64,000 nt of DNA, taken from positions 1,759,080-1,823,079 of the forward strand of contig NW_022985445.1 in assembly GCF_010093595.1 (NCBI RefSeq). Direction: 5' to 3'. Under the pieces are notes generated by a model that saw only the letters and a list, made by a program, of their open reading frames with translations, was not told the DNA's origin and ran no database searches. This document shows, one piece after another, positions 34,690 to 45,756 of this stretch (the first letter of the stretch is position 1; each line of letters begins with the position of its first letter). Both the position numbers and the translations under genes were made by a program. The stretch is from Mytilinidion resinicola. Lineage: Eukaryota; Ascomycota; Dothideomycetes; Mytilinidiales; Mytilinidiaceae.

Positions 34690-35628
34690 TTACTCCTTCT
34701 TAACTCTAACATACTTCTCCCACTCCTCCTTCGGCGTATACTTCTCCGTAAGCGGCGTATACCCGCACCACCTCGCCACCTGCGCAAATCCCGCCTGCAT
34801 CTTCCACGGTACCCACCACCGCAGCGGCCCCAGCCACGTCGCCGTCGGGAACCACACCAGCGCCGTCGCCGAGACGTGCCTGCCATAACAGTGTTAACGA
34901 CTGCAAGAGCGGGTTTGAAAATGGTTTAAATGGAGGGGAAGGGAGGGAGGGGGGAGCATACTGTATCAACATAACCGGCAACGGATTCATCGCGATCTTC
35001 TTCTCCGCAATATCGCTCACGAGCATCAGCAGATTCTGGAAGAACAGCCAGTCCATCGGCTCGGGGACGTTGGTGGGGTGCGCCCATACTACCGCCCCCT
35101 AGAATTAGCATCCCGTTCATCCCTCCCCCCCGCCCCGGTCTCGTTTTCAGAGGGGATTAAATCAAATTGACAATTGGCATACCTAAGATCACCGTGTCCT
35201 CGCTCGCGGTAGGCGCCGGCCAGAACGTGTGCGGCACCCACGGCTTGACCTCCTGCTCGCCGTCCTCCGCCGTCCACACGCGGTCCACCGCGCCCCATGT
35301 AGAGGTCGTGCCTACGGCGCCGCTGAGCACGCGGAAGGACTCGGATTGGTCGAAGTGGAGGTGCAGCGGTGGAGACTGCGGATGGGCTTTCCCTGTCTTG
35401 GTGGAGGGGTGGGCGTGCGGGTATGTGGCGCGCATGAGGACGCTACCATGTGTTGTCAATTATGATTTTTTCTAAAAGAGTTTGGGAATGGTGGGGGGGT
35501 GATTGGGGGGGAACGCACGTTGCGTTTCTTGACGGGTGGGGTTTGAGGAACTCCACTATGAAGGAGTTGTTGAAGAGGGAGAAGGGGCCGGCGAGGGTGG
35601 GCTCGTCGAGGCCTGTGGACAGCGCCAT
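34690..35628 (-). CDS. Conserved-looking unknown protein, possible cupin-like fold
   Basis: Four exons, 35519-35628, 35183-35442, 34962-35088 and 34690-34879, give 228 residues in consistent phase. The N-terminal half has PPLHLHFDQSESFRVLSG and later WVPHTFWPAP. The paired His, Glu and late His resemble the two metal-binding motifs of cupins. The C-terminal half has hydrophobic segments (LLMLVSDIAEKKIAMNP, then ATALVWFPTATWLGPL), possibly one or two membrane helices. The protein ends in a charged EEWEKYVRVKKE tail. I do not recognise a named family. A cupin-type enzyme or storage role is inference only. It converges with REC8. Confidence 0.72.
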
Positions 35629-36345
35629 CTTTTTCTTGTCTTCTGAATTTTTACACGAGAGGAAATGTAGAAGAAAAACAGGTGTGAAGTTGAGATATAC
35701 TTAAGGTCGATCAACAATCTGGGTGGAATAGCGGTAAGATATATATACGGCCACAGCCACGACTGCGTCTTTGTCTGTCCTAGCACTTCCCCGAAACGAT
35801 TAGGTGCAGTTAACCCAACCGTGGGGGCCTTACCACTGCCCTCTGCTTGGTCGTCGGGGTGTTGGTCGATTCGAACGCTAGGACATTACTCGGGCCTTTC
35901 TAGCCCCCCTGCGCAGGGGGGCTAGAAAGGCCCGAGTAGTATGCGGACCCCATCACTCCATGTGGGAACAAGGTGATGACTAAGTGCATGTGGTGTCCTA
36001 ATAGTTATAGCAATCGAAGACGTCTATGGGGACGAGGTTTCCCATGACGGCAGCAACAGGCAGGTAAAGGAATTTCCAAAAGCATGCTTAAACCAGGGAC
36101 CATCACATTGTTCTTGATCTCTAAACGCGGTCTATCCATCACTCATCAAGCTCATCCCAGGAAAACCTCATGCACAAGAATAATGACCTCAAAATTCAAT
36201 CATCTCTCTAGTTTCATACATCCCCCCCGCGACGCCAACCCCCAAATACAATCCAAAACCCATTCATGTCGCTTTTCTAGTCATTACACGCTCCCAAACC
36301 CCCAACGCAAAGTCGCAAAAGCCTCTCACTCACCCCACTTCCCAC
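35629..36345. other. Spacer containing a perfect palindrome
   Basis: 717 bp between two minus-strand genes. It should hold the promoter of the 34690-35628 gene and the 3' UTR of the synaptojanin gene. The palindrome at 35888-35939 is the only clear structure. Confidence 0.5.
35888..35939. repeat. 52-bp perfect palindrome, no spacer
   Basis: The left arm (35888-35913) begins TACTCGGGCC and ends CCCCCCTGC. The right arm (35914-35939) is its exact reverse complement, beginning GCAGGGGGG. The centre is GC|GC at 35913/35914. Pairing stops at both outer ends (35887 T against 35940 G). It could extrude as a cruciform or fold as an RNA hairpin. It may also be an assembly fold-back artefact. Confidence 0.95.
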
Positions 36346-39300
36346 CTACCTCACCGGTCTCAAAACCTCCCACCCCCTCAAGTCCTCCAACTCCCCCTCA
36401 TCCCGCTCATCCATAATCTGCCCACCACCCCTCTGCTTCTCGCCCACCGTCCCCGCCCTCCTCGGCGGCAGCGGCGGCCCCTCCTCCTCCTCACCCCTCC
36501 CCCCACTACCACTCCTAACTCCCCCCGGCGGCGCCTTCTGCAGCACAGCGCTCGCGCCGCGCGGCGGCGGGGGGAACGGCACCCCGCTTGCCCTCGTCGT
36601 GCCACTAACCGTCGGCGACGGGGTCACAGACGGCGAGGTAGTCAGGAGACTCGGTTTCTTCGGGACCGGCGGCGCGGGTTTGCGGATGGAGGCTGAGGAG
36701 CGCGTTACGATGGGGATTGGGCGTGTGCCGTTTCTAGTTCCATTCGGGTTTCCGGCTTCCTTTCGTAAGGTGGGTGTGGGCGTGGAGGCTGGTGGGGGTG
36801 TGGGGTTCGACCGCGCGCCCTCGGCGTCTACGAAGCTTGTTGCCTGCGCGGGCGTGGGGAGGAAGGGGGGTGCGATGAGTTTGCGGCCGCCGGCTCCGGC
36901 GGTCTGTCTCTGCTGCTCTTGGGAGGGGAGAGTTGGGGTGTTGGAGGAGAGGGGGGCGTTGCGGGAGCGGACTGGGAGGCGCTGGACCTCGACCCAGTCG
37001 GGTTCTGGGGAGGGGGTGAAGGGGTTTGAGGGGCGGGCGGGGTTGGGGAGGTAGTCGGGGGCTGGTGGTTGGACGCGGGAGCGGGCGGGAAGACCTGTTG
37101 TTGTTAGCTGTGATTTTGAGGGTTGCGTGTGGTATACCATACCATTATCAAGCCACCATTTCCTCTTGTCCGAGCTTGCTGGCGGCAAGCCAGGCTCGAT
37201 AGAGTCATATCCAATTAAGTCCTCATCGTCCGAGTCATCCATAGGGCCATTGGCAGTGGAATCACCGACATTAGCACGGCGTTGGAAGTAGAGATCGTTG
37301 CTAAGGGATTCCTTCTTCTTCTCATCGACTTTGCTGATTAGGCACTGGAAAGTGGCGTACACGGGGCGATGGTCGGAGAATTTGAGATCTGCGGAGTTGT
37401 AGTTGATTTGGCGAAGGTTATCTCCTTTTCGGAGTACGCGGTCGCACCATGCTGGGATACGAGCTTTCTCGCTGAAAGGAGTCAGGCGTTGAACTTGAAA
37501 GATGTAGTGGCCAGAACTTACGAGGTGTCATATCTGTCCGTCCCAAGATCAAACTTGTAGGTTGGAGCGAAGGTGATTTTGGCTTCAGAGTAATAAGGGA
37601 ATGTTAAACCGGCAACCATTTGGAGATTGAGCTGCGCATATTAGTATCTAGGGACCTTTACAGTACTTAAAAAAAGCTTACCTGGTCGTTTTCATATAGC
37701 GTCTCTAGATCCCCAAATTGAATAAGCTTCTGCACCTTCTCATTACTCAACCCAATCCGGTAGTTGAAGTCTCCCAACCAGATGACTGTATCGTGATCCT
37801 CAATTGATCGATTCCTCGCAAACCGCAATCCATGGCTTATGGTCTTGTAATCCCGATTCCTCTCCTCGTAATTGGCAAAGCCAGCCGCAAGATGAGCAGT
37901 CACGAAACAAATAGAAGTATTTGCATACTCCATTCGGATCGCCACGGCGCCCTTATTTCCCGCCATGCCCGACATTCCAGTCTTCTTCAGGCTCCCCTCA
38001 ACGTTCTTAATCAACTTCAACGCATTTGCTCGTACGAAGATGGAAAGTGAAGCGCCGACAAGCTGTCCACCGCGGAGATTGACGTATTCTTCTTGCCCGT
38101 GTTTTCGAGCATTTTGGTTCAGGCATTGCTTGACTGCGTGCTCCCATCTTTGACGGCGGGCAGGATCCGTGGACATGATTTGTTGAGGGCTGAGATCGAC
38201 AATTTCCTGGAAGCCGACTGCTACTATTTCAGGACATTTTTGTGAGGAGTCGACATCGGGACATAGCCATGCGGATAGATCTTGATCGATGCCATTCGTC
38301 TTGCCGTTGAGATTGAAAGTTCCCACTAGTATATGGATTACTGCATTTTCTGAATACTCAGCAGATCTGCCATGTATTAGTCTCGCAAAATGATATTATC
38401 GCGTCTTGTGTATACATACCTCTTGTTCAACTCGTTCAGTACATAGTCATTGATTGGATCATAGAGGTGAACAGGCACCTGGCCCATCAATCGGCCCTGA
38501 GACCGGTCAGCATTAAACCCCACCGGCTGAGGGGACTCGAGCATACCAAAAGCATATCAATCGTATTCTGCCGACCTTTGTCCGCAAAATTGTTGATATA
38601 CATCCGAGTGGCGCTCTTCCGCGCATCTGCCAACGCACCAGCGATTGACATCTTTCCATGTCTCGTGAAAGAAGACTTCAAGGCTCCAGTACCCGCATAA
38701 ATTCGTGATAGCGCCTAGAAATTGTATTAGTCCTTTCTTCGTGTCTGAATCAATTGGGTGAACCTACATCTCCATTATCCGCCCACATACTCCCATGCCT
38801 GACCCAAAAATCTTGACTAGCAGTAAGTCCCTTATGACTTAGAAAAGCCTCAAGAGCCATCTTGCTAATAATGGTCTGTATCAAGTTCGTCCGATCCAGA
38901 CAGTCCAAACAGTTCGTCCTGAAAATGCCTTCCTGCTGCAGAATTGTGAAGGGTCGGCGAATTGTCTGCCCACCGCCATTTTGCCCAGATCTCGGGCTTT
39001 CGTCCGTTTCTTCTGAGAGGTAGTACGCGAAGCCGTCTGCGGAGTGCGAGATCAGCTGGGAGATGATACTCGCAGACTCATAGCCTACTCCACGAGTTTC
39101 AGCGTGAAAGTCAAAGTCAGTGAGTTGCAGTAGCTCGTGATCATGCCCGGACTCCTTCTCGTGGGTGTTGTTGAGAGCGCTGCGGTTGATGTGATGGCGG
39201 TAGCGATTCGTCAGGTCTAGCTCTCCTGGCTTCTCGTTGCTGAGGAGGTTGACTACGTGCACGGCGCCGTAGGCCAATTCCAGGTTCTCGAAGTGTTTAT

Positions 39301-40525
39301 CGAATGCTGGTTGCGTTGCCTCTGATGACCTGGTGATGGAGATCTTTTGCTGTCCGGGGATGAGACCGGCGACCTGCTCCCAGAAGACTGGAACACTGCC
39401 CCTGACCTGGACATAGGAGAAGCAGACGCCAGTTGGTGACCAGAAGATCGTCTCTGTTTCGACGAAGTTGGCTACGTTTCCGTCATCATCGATTCCTCGG
39501 GCATTGAATCTTGTCCCAGCTCTTCTGCAAGATAGTCTGGATATGAGAGTCATCGCAGACGGCATCCCTGATTTGCTTGAGCGAAGAGGGTTTGAATGCG
39601 CTGGCACGGTGATAGTAAGCGCGAATCCACGAATCGCAGACGTTAAGATCCTCGACGCATCCAAAGCATCCTTTTCCCGCTGTGATAGCCGTGATCTGAA
39701 ATCGACCAGAGGTTGGATCATGTACGAATTCCATAGAAACCCGGCGTCTAAGCTGTCAATCGCAACAGTAGACGCATCTGAGGACCTAGAATGGAACAGT
39801 CAGCACTTCTCTTTCACAGTCTAAAGCATGTAGTTCCACCCACCTATCCTGAAGCCGCCTCGTAAGGTCAAAATCCGCACTATAATAAAAAGTGCCACTA
39901 CTCAACAGCTTCTTCAGCGCCAAACACGGATGCTCCAGCGGACTCTCCCCCTTGCCGCGGCCATATCCCATCTCAAAGCCCTCATCATCAATCGTGTCGG
40001 TCGGATACGGATTTATCTCATCGTTCAAAAGGTGGTCGTAGTTGGAACTATTCAAGCAATCTGCAACAAGACCCCGTTAGCACAGCCCATAAGCCCCAAC
40101 ATCTCCCCAAACTTCGACTTGGACATATGTTTCTGTGGAAGTCGGAGGCATAGGCACCACCCACAAAAATTGACCGAATGAATCCTCAGCACCGTCTCGC
40201 CCGGCCGCACACTCGCGACCTTGCTCGCCCCACTGACAACCACCAAGAACACATCCCCGTTCACGGTTATAAGGCCTAGGGTTCCGTGGACCGACAGCGC
40301 GCTCAGTGACCTGTACTCGCTGAGATCGACCTGGTCCACCGCGGCGAACTCAACCATGCACCGGGCGGACGCGGCGCCATTGCTGGTCAAGGAAGTCGAA
40401 GAGTTGTTATGCGACCCGTGGTCCGCGGTGCTCGTGGGGCTGTGGCGCAAGATGAGGACGTGGGAGGCGGTCGCGAGGGCGATGGCGCGGTTCGGGTAGT
40501 CCTTGATCAGGACGCGGATAGACAT
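36346..40525 (-). CDS. INP53: Synaptojanin-type phosphoinositide phosphatase (Sac1 + 5-phosphatase)
   Basis: Nine exons (40165-40525, 39844-40060, 38768-39785, 38547-38714, 38420-38496, 37682-38366, 37522-37631, 37143-37471, 36346-37094) give 1237 residues in consistent phase. Residues 1 to about 530 are the Sac domain, with LDASRILTSAIRG, RRAGTRFNARGIDDDGN and the catalytic RTNCLDCLDRTN. Residues about 610-960 are the inositol 5-phosphatase domain: VGTFNLNG, VGFQEIVDL, NKGAVAIRM, TAHLAAG, VIWLGDFNYRIG and ARIPAWCDRVL then SDHRPVYATF. The last roughly 230 residues are Pro-rich with several PPxPPR and KPAPPVPKKP motifs for SH3 partners. Yeast Inp52/Inp53 remove phosphates from PI(4,5)P2 in endocytosis and Golgi-endosome traffic. 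Which yeast paralogue it matches is uncertain. Confidence 0.93.
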
Positions 40526-40945
40526 TGTGGGAGGGGAGGAGCAACACGGATGGGCAGCGGTGTTGCGGGACGCTGCATGTCTAGGTATTCAGTTTAACTT
40601 CAGAGGTGTTCGTGGAGGAGAAAGGGTAGGATTTGGGAGCGTGGTGAGAGAGCACATGGTGAGAGCGCAGGGCCACGGCGTGTTGGAGGTACGCTGAGGG
40701 TCCCACATCGCTTGCTGGTTTCATTCACGTCACTTTTTGGTAGGGCTGGAAGGCGTTTTTATTGAGATCGGAAGGCAAAGTAATGTATGTAAGGCAGAAA
40801 ATGTAGATTATCCAAAGCGCCTGTCAAAGAAGCGGAAATGCGAGAATATCTCATATAAGAAGCATCGACGTAACGTCATCAAGCCGTGGCCCTCGTTCCT
40901 GGAAATGCACCTCCGCATCCACTGCGGCATCTGAGCTACCACCCT
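40526..40945. promoter_or_regulatory. Promoter region of the synaptojanin gene
   Basis: 420 bp upstream of the 40525 start, also containing the 3' UTR of the Arg-rich gene on the same strand. No specific site identified. Confidence 0.4.
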
Positions 40946-41509
40946 CTACCGGCGATACTCCCGCCTCCTCCTCCCATCGTCATCCACGATCAGCACCCTC
41001 TCCCTCGTCTCGCGAACAATCCCGCGGTCGTCCGCGTAGCTCCTCCGGTCGCGACTCCTGCTCCTCTCGCGCGGCGCATAGCGCTGCTCAGGCGGGTCAA
41101 TATACCGGAACGTCTCATACTGCGGACTCGGGCTTCTCCTTCGAGGAGAGTAGTCCCTCCGTTCCCTCCGCACCTCGCGCTCTTCAATCACATAGTCGCT
41201 GTGGGTGGCGCTCGTCACGCTGGAGCGCGGGCTGACCTCGACGTACTGCGGACGGCCCCCATGACTTGAAGCCGGGCGCGGCGGGGGCGGCTGTACGAAG
41301 ACGGGCACGGGCTGGGGTGCTGGAATGGTCGGGTAGTGCTTCTGCGGGGCGGGCACGATGTAGGCGGAGGACTGCGGTCGCGATTCTCTGATGATTTCGG
41401 TGCGAGACACGCGCTGGGTGGATCGGCGGCGCGGGGAGGGCGATCGCGGGCGGTGGACGCGGTAGGGGACCACGACGTCCTCTTCCGCCCTGACTTTGAA
41501 GAGACACAT
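40946..41509 (-). CDS. Arg/Ser/Pro-rich unknown protein, 187 residues
   Basis: A single intronless frame from ATG at 41507-41509 to the TGA ending at 40946. It begins MCLFKVRAEEDVVVPYRVHR, then runs of RSPSPRRRST and YSPRRRSPSP type and a charged RERSRSRDRRSYADD stretch. The end is VLIVDDDGRRRREYRR. A Pro-rich segment lies near residues 55-80. The protein is almost wholly disordered. RS-type dipeptides resemble splicing-factor tails, but there is no RRM, so a nuclear role is only a guess. The compositional signature and defined ends support a real gene even though the family is unknown to me. Confidence 0.7.
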   Translation of the reverse strand: MCLFKVRAEEDVVVPYRVHRPRSPSPRRRSTQRVSRTEIIRESRPQSSAYIVPAPQKHYPTIPAPQPVPVFVQPPPPRPASSHGGRPQYVEVSPRSSVTSATHSDYVIEEREVRRERRDYSPRRRSPSPQYETFRYIDPPEQRYAPRERSRSRDRRSYADDRGIVRETRERVLIVDDDGRRRREYRR

Positions 41510-42816
41510 TGTGGGATAAATTGGGCGCGGTTCGGGTTCGCAATGAGGCTGGCGGCTCTGGTCGTGAGATGGGCGGGGCAGGCTAGGATGGAGTTCGAGG
41601 GGGCTGGGCGCCTAGCAAATGTGTGAGGAGATGCTCGATATTCGATGGGACTAGAGGGAGAGGGTCATTGCAAGAGCATGGAGATGAGGCCAGAAAGCGA
41701 GTGTAGGCGGCCTGAGGCGCAGTGGACGAGGAGTGGGTGCAAGGCAGCTTGCAACACAAGGCTCTCGTGGCTGCTTCAGCTGCGTTTACCTCCTAGCCAC
41801 CGCCCGCCCAATATATTATGCGCCCGTGACCGCGTGGCTTGCCTCTCTGCATCAGGTACCTAGGTACTTGGCCGAGGAGGGCGAGGAGGAGACCGCGACA
41901 AGAATCATCCTATCCAACATATAACTCCGTCTTCAGAGTCTTTGGACCAAAAGCGTGGTCTTGATTCTGCACTTCTTGTAGTGACGCGATATACTTTAGG
42001 GGAACACTAACCTCACTAAAGTCTATTTCCGCTTTTGAACCTGGGCATACAGGGTATAACTAACTAACTAAAACTGAGCCGTGACTAAGCGAACCCGAGC
42101 TTGAGGCCCTCAGCAGGTCTTGGCAGCCTGAGCAAGCTTGAGCAAGATTCAGGCCTCCAAGCTCGTTTATACTTTCCTTGAAAACTGCCAGAAAAAGAAT
42201 CTTAACAAGCGAGCTATGCCATAAGCTACAAGAATCTTCAGCCACTAGTAGCACTCTTGCCAATTTCAACCACGACTTTAGGACTTCACTAAGACTACCC
42301 TTTGTACCTTGATTGTCATACTGGTATCCCTCCATGCGCAGGGAATCCCTGCCTAATGGCCTAATTGCCTGAAATCAAGCTTTTAGCCGAGCAACTGTTC
42401 AGAAGTGTGCTGGGCCTACAAAATTATTAGCACACGCATCTCCAACCAGTCAATTAGAGCACGTACACCCCAATGTCAGGCTACAAAGCGCCAAGGCAGG
42501 GAGTCACTGCGCATAGAGAGGTGCCCAGCAGGAGATCGAAGATTAGCGATAAGGATCTGGCAGAAGGTCGACCTGGTAACCATCTCCTACGTTTCGTTAC
42601 ATGATCGTCAGGTAACCGATGCAGACGATTTTTTTTTATTTTGGACGAGCGCGCAACGCTAACCAAGTTAGATTAGTCCTCGAGTCGTGTCCCATGCCGT
42701 CCACTGCCCATTATTACCTCAGACTGGTAGCTGTCTCGAGCTGTTCATACAGACAGTTCGAAAAATCTATTTGATGATACAGTTCAAGAGCGATCCATTC
42801 ATCCCTGACCGTTGAT
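41510..42816. other. Repeat-bearing spacer at the start of the decaying island
   Basis: 1.3 kb without a supported gene. It holds one copy of the dispersed repeat described at 42008. A minus-strand frame (42060-42335) beginning MEGYQYDNQGTKGSLSEVL may be a transposon-protein relic, but I could not identify it. Confidence 0.45.
42008..42130. repeat. Dispersed repeat family 2, copy 1
   Basis: TTTCCGCTTTTGAACCTG, then CATACAGGGT, ACTGAGC and TGACTAAGCGA occur here and, in the same order, at 46711-46815. The two copies differ by substitutions and a small insertion (TAACTAACTA). It is too short to show ends; probably part of a larger old transposon. Confidence 0.7.
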
Positions 42817-44668
42817 ATGGTTAATTATGGAGTCTCGAGCGCTTGCGGAACATGCAAAAGGCGGCGGAAAAAGGTATTCATCTCGTTGTAACTACAAGTA
42901 CGGGCTAACCATGGTTCTACAGTGTGATGAACATCGTCCTGTATGTTTCCAGTCTACATCCTGCTACTTTGGAATGCGCTTCATGATAACGGCAACTTAC
43001 TGTGTGTTCGATTCTAATCTTGCACCGCAACCTCTCGCTTTCACCCTTAGGCCCTTCTGTAATGACCATCTCCTTATAGTCTTGCCAAAGATGCATACGA
43101 GCGCAACGTATTTGCCTTGGCTACCAAAGCTCTTCGGAGCTTCAGTTCAGGCCATACGGCAACATAACAGCCACTCGACCCTACCGTCCCGCCCTGAGTG
43201 ACGTTTATGATGTCAAAATGGACTCGGAACTTGAGGATCGAGCCTTGGCCACCTTCCTTGATGACTACTGTCTTGCCTCGCAGTCATCCGACCTCGTTGG
43301 AAGCATTTTGGATGATTTTAAACCAATCATAGTGGCTGCAGATTCTTCTTCTGATCTTGCTAGAGCAGCCAACATCACCGCATTGGCCAGTATGGGCAAA
43401 AAGTCAAGTAGGCCATCTCTTGTGAACAAAGCAAGAGTGCTATACACCCAGTTTCTGGAGTCATTGCAAACAAGGCTTGCGCACGGAAGCATTTCTGGTA
43501 CACCAGAGTCAATGCTAGTCATAGTGCTCTTGGGCATATTCGAGGTCTGTCAACTCTGTGTGATATGTTGACTCATGTTTATGCCGCAGCAGATGATTTC
43601 CGCGACAGAAGAACATGCTTCCAATCATGGTACGCACTCTCAGGGTGTATATGCCTTGCTGTCTACAGCAGGAGCGCCTTTATTTACCCTATCGTGGGCT
43701 GGTTGCTTTCGCAAGGCATTTCAGTCTGTTCTCTACGTATGATCACCCGCCTTTTGTAACCTATACAGCTCTACTCATAGATATGATAGTCTGACGACTG
43801 CTTGAACCAACCTTCTGCACATCCACTCCAAAGTCTGGACATATTATTCTCAAGATCTTCCACCGTTCTTCGAAAAATACGGACGCTACTTTCAGCCAAG
43901 GTGGCTATTGCAGAGGAGCTTCACACTATCATGCGGACAGCAAGTAACTTAGACGACGAGTTAGCTAATTGGGCGACAACGCGGCTACACAGATGGCAAT
44001 ATAGAACGATTGGTAAATTTGACCCGCTAATGACGGAATTCAAAGAGGGATTTTTTTGGCTCTTCGGGCGTGTTGATGTCTATGCCGATCGTAAGTACTC
44101 TTATCATGTATAGTCGACGCACTACCGACAATTAAGTGTACATCTCTACGATTTGGAATACGTATCGCAAGGTTCGCCTTATGATCATCGACGTCATCTT
44201 CAGCTGCGCATCCAAGCTGAACATGCGAAACTCCTTCCAGCCTCAAGTTTCCACAGCACAAGACCTGGTAGATGACATAGCGGCCTCTCTATGCTTCCAT
44301 CTTTGTGCCGATGTACCAGACTTGGTGCGAAACGCAGAAAGTGGTGCTCCGTTTTGCGTGACACCAGGAAAGTCCCTAGGAGGATTACTGCTCATGCATC
44401 CTCTGTTCATAGCCTCCGGCCTCTCAATCACCAAGGTGCAGCAGCGTCGTAATATGAGGGAGGCTTTGGTGTGGATTGCTGATCATATGGGGATCGGGCA
44501 AGCTCAATCGTTACTAAAGGTCCGTTTAACACAACGGAGAAAAAACATGCAAGTACTGAAAATCTCGCTTAGACTCCACAAGAATTTCCAAACGAAACCG
44601 TCGCTGACGGCTACATGTTGATCTGGGTGGGAATGCTATATAAACGGGAGCTTCTACAATCCGTCTGA
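42817..44668 (+). pseudogene. Zn2Cys6 transcription factor with a scrambled N-terminal half
   Basis: Exon 1 (42817-42873) encodes the start of a fungal binuclear zinc cluster, SSACGTCKRRRKK. After a GTATTC...CTACAG intron, exon 2 opens CDEHRPVC. From there the frame is hard to follow: ERNVFALATKAL, RQHNSHST and RPALSDVYDVK all look family-like but lie in three different frames between about 43095 and 43220, which suggests indels. From 43218 the gene is clean. Exons to 43544, 43590-43736, 43790-44090, 44137-44519 and 44573-44668 encode 417 residues of the fungal-specific regulatory domain (GGLLLMHPLFIASGLS, MGIGQAQSLLK). The second pair of cluster cysteines is not placed convincingly. It may be a pseudogene, or an intact gene with introns I misplaced. 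It overlaps the next gene's stop by 15 bp. Confidence 0.6.
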
Positions 44669-45756
44669 TGTTGACAACAATATGTGATAGCGATCTCTAC
44701 CTTTACCATCTCGGTACAAATCCAGAACCTCATTGATCTTGTTGACATTCATGCCTTCAATGACATTGTAGTTCAGAGGCTTGATATCTCCAGCTTTCAA
44801 CCAGACAGGGAATTGTTTCCAGAATTGTTGACCAAATAGAGGAATCGAATCCGAAAATCCCTTCATAAACTTTTGGTCAAACTTGGCTTTCTTCTTCGCA
44901 ATCACTTCTTCGGAGACTTTCCCGTGAGTAGTGTGCACCAGAGTACCTTCCTGCTTCTCTGAAAGAAGCGACACGCTAACATCAAGGCTTCCGTACGTGT
45001 CATACACGTTGAGCACTTCGCCTTCGATCGCTGCGTGGACTTGATCCTTGATGCTGGCACTTCGTCGATCAATGACGTGGGTCGCTCCAAGATTTCGCAG
45101 CAAAGGCCCACCAGATGCTGAAGCGATTGCGACAATACTTCCAATGCCGGCGAGCTTCGCGAATTGAATAGCCAATTTGCCGCAATTGGTGCCGCCACCA
45201 AGGATTACGACATGCTGAGCCGAAAAGTCGAAGTTGGCGGCCTCCGCTGTGCCAGGGAACGGGAAGCTGAAACCCTCGGGAGTGAAAAGACTCTTCGCAG
45301 ATGTTACTGCATTGATTGGGTACAGTGCGGTTTCCGCGTCAGATGCCTTCAGGGACGATAGCGGCATAGCGACCGTCGACGATGGTGTATTCTTGAAGAC
45401 CACCCCTGTTTGGACTCTTCATGTCCTGCTGAACAAAGACATGGCTGCCGACGGGGAACCGTACATCTGTACCGCTCTTGACCACTATGCCCACAATATC
45501 GCCCGCGAGGACGATTGGGAGAGGTAAGCCAAATACGTTTATGTCCCGCATCTTTGCATCGAGCGGAGCGACTAGTAAGGTTTTTAGAGAGGGATACGCA
45601 CAGGAGACTAGAGGAAGTTATGCACTTACGTCCTGCAACGGATACTTTAAGAAGTAGCTCGTACTCTGCAAGCTCTGATTCTTCTGGCTTGGGTAAAGTG
45701 ATCTTAGTCACAGGCTTGCCAACCTCTGTCACGGCAATCGCGGATTGAGAAGACAT
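44654..45756 (-). pseudogene. MDR zinc-type oxidoreductase (CipB/ToxD-like) with one frameshift
   Basis: Exon 1 (45630-45756) starts MSSQSAIAVTEVGKPVTK. Exon 2 runs from 45571 with PLPIVLAGDIVG and QEYTIVDGRYAAIVPEGI, then hits TGA at 45339. Reading on in the next frame from 45340 continues the expected SDAETALYPINAVTSAKSL and HVVILGGGTNCGKLAIQFAKLAG (dinucleotide site). It ends at 44654. One extra base near 45341 (or two missing) explains the break; no intron of suitable length is visible. These medium-chain reductases use NADPH and often sit in secondary-metabolite loci beside a Zn2Cys6 regulator, as here. Substrate unknown. A sequencing error would make it a normal gene of 347 residues. 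Confidence 0.75.

Noticed and set aside
36599..37054. 151-codon plus-strand frame, Gly/Val-rich
   Set aside because: Antisense to the Pro-rich tail of the synaptojanin gene; composition follows from that strand.
42060..42335. Transposase relic on the minus strand
   Set aside because: It has a leucine-rich helical look, but I could not match any transposase motif.
42817..45756. A complete secondary-metabolite cluster
   Set aside because: Only a regulator and an oxidoreductase, both damaged, are present. No backbone synthase lies within the window.
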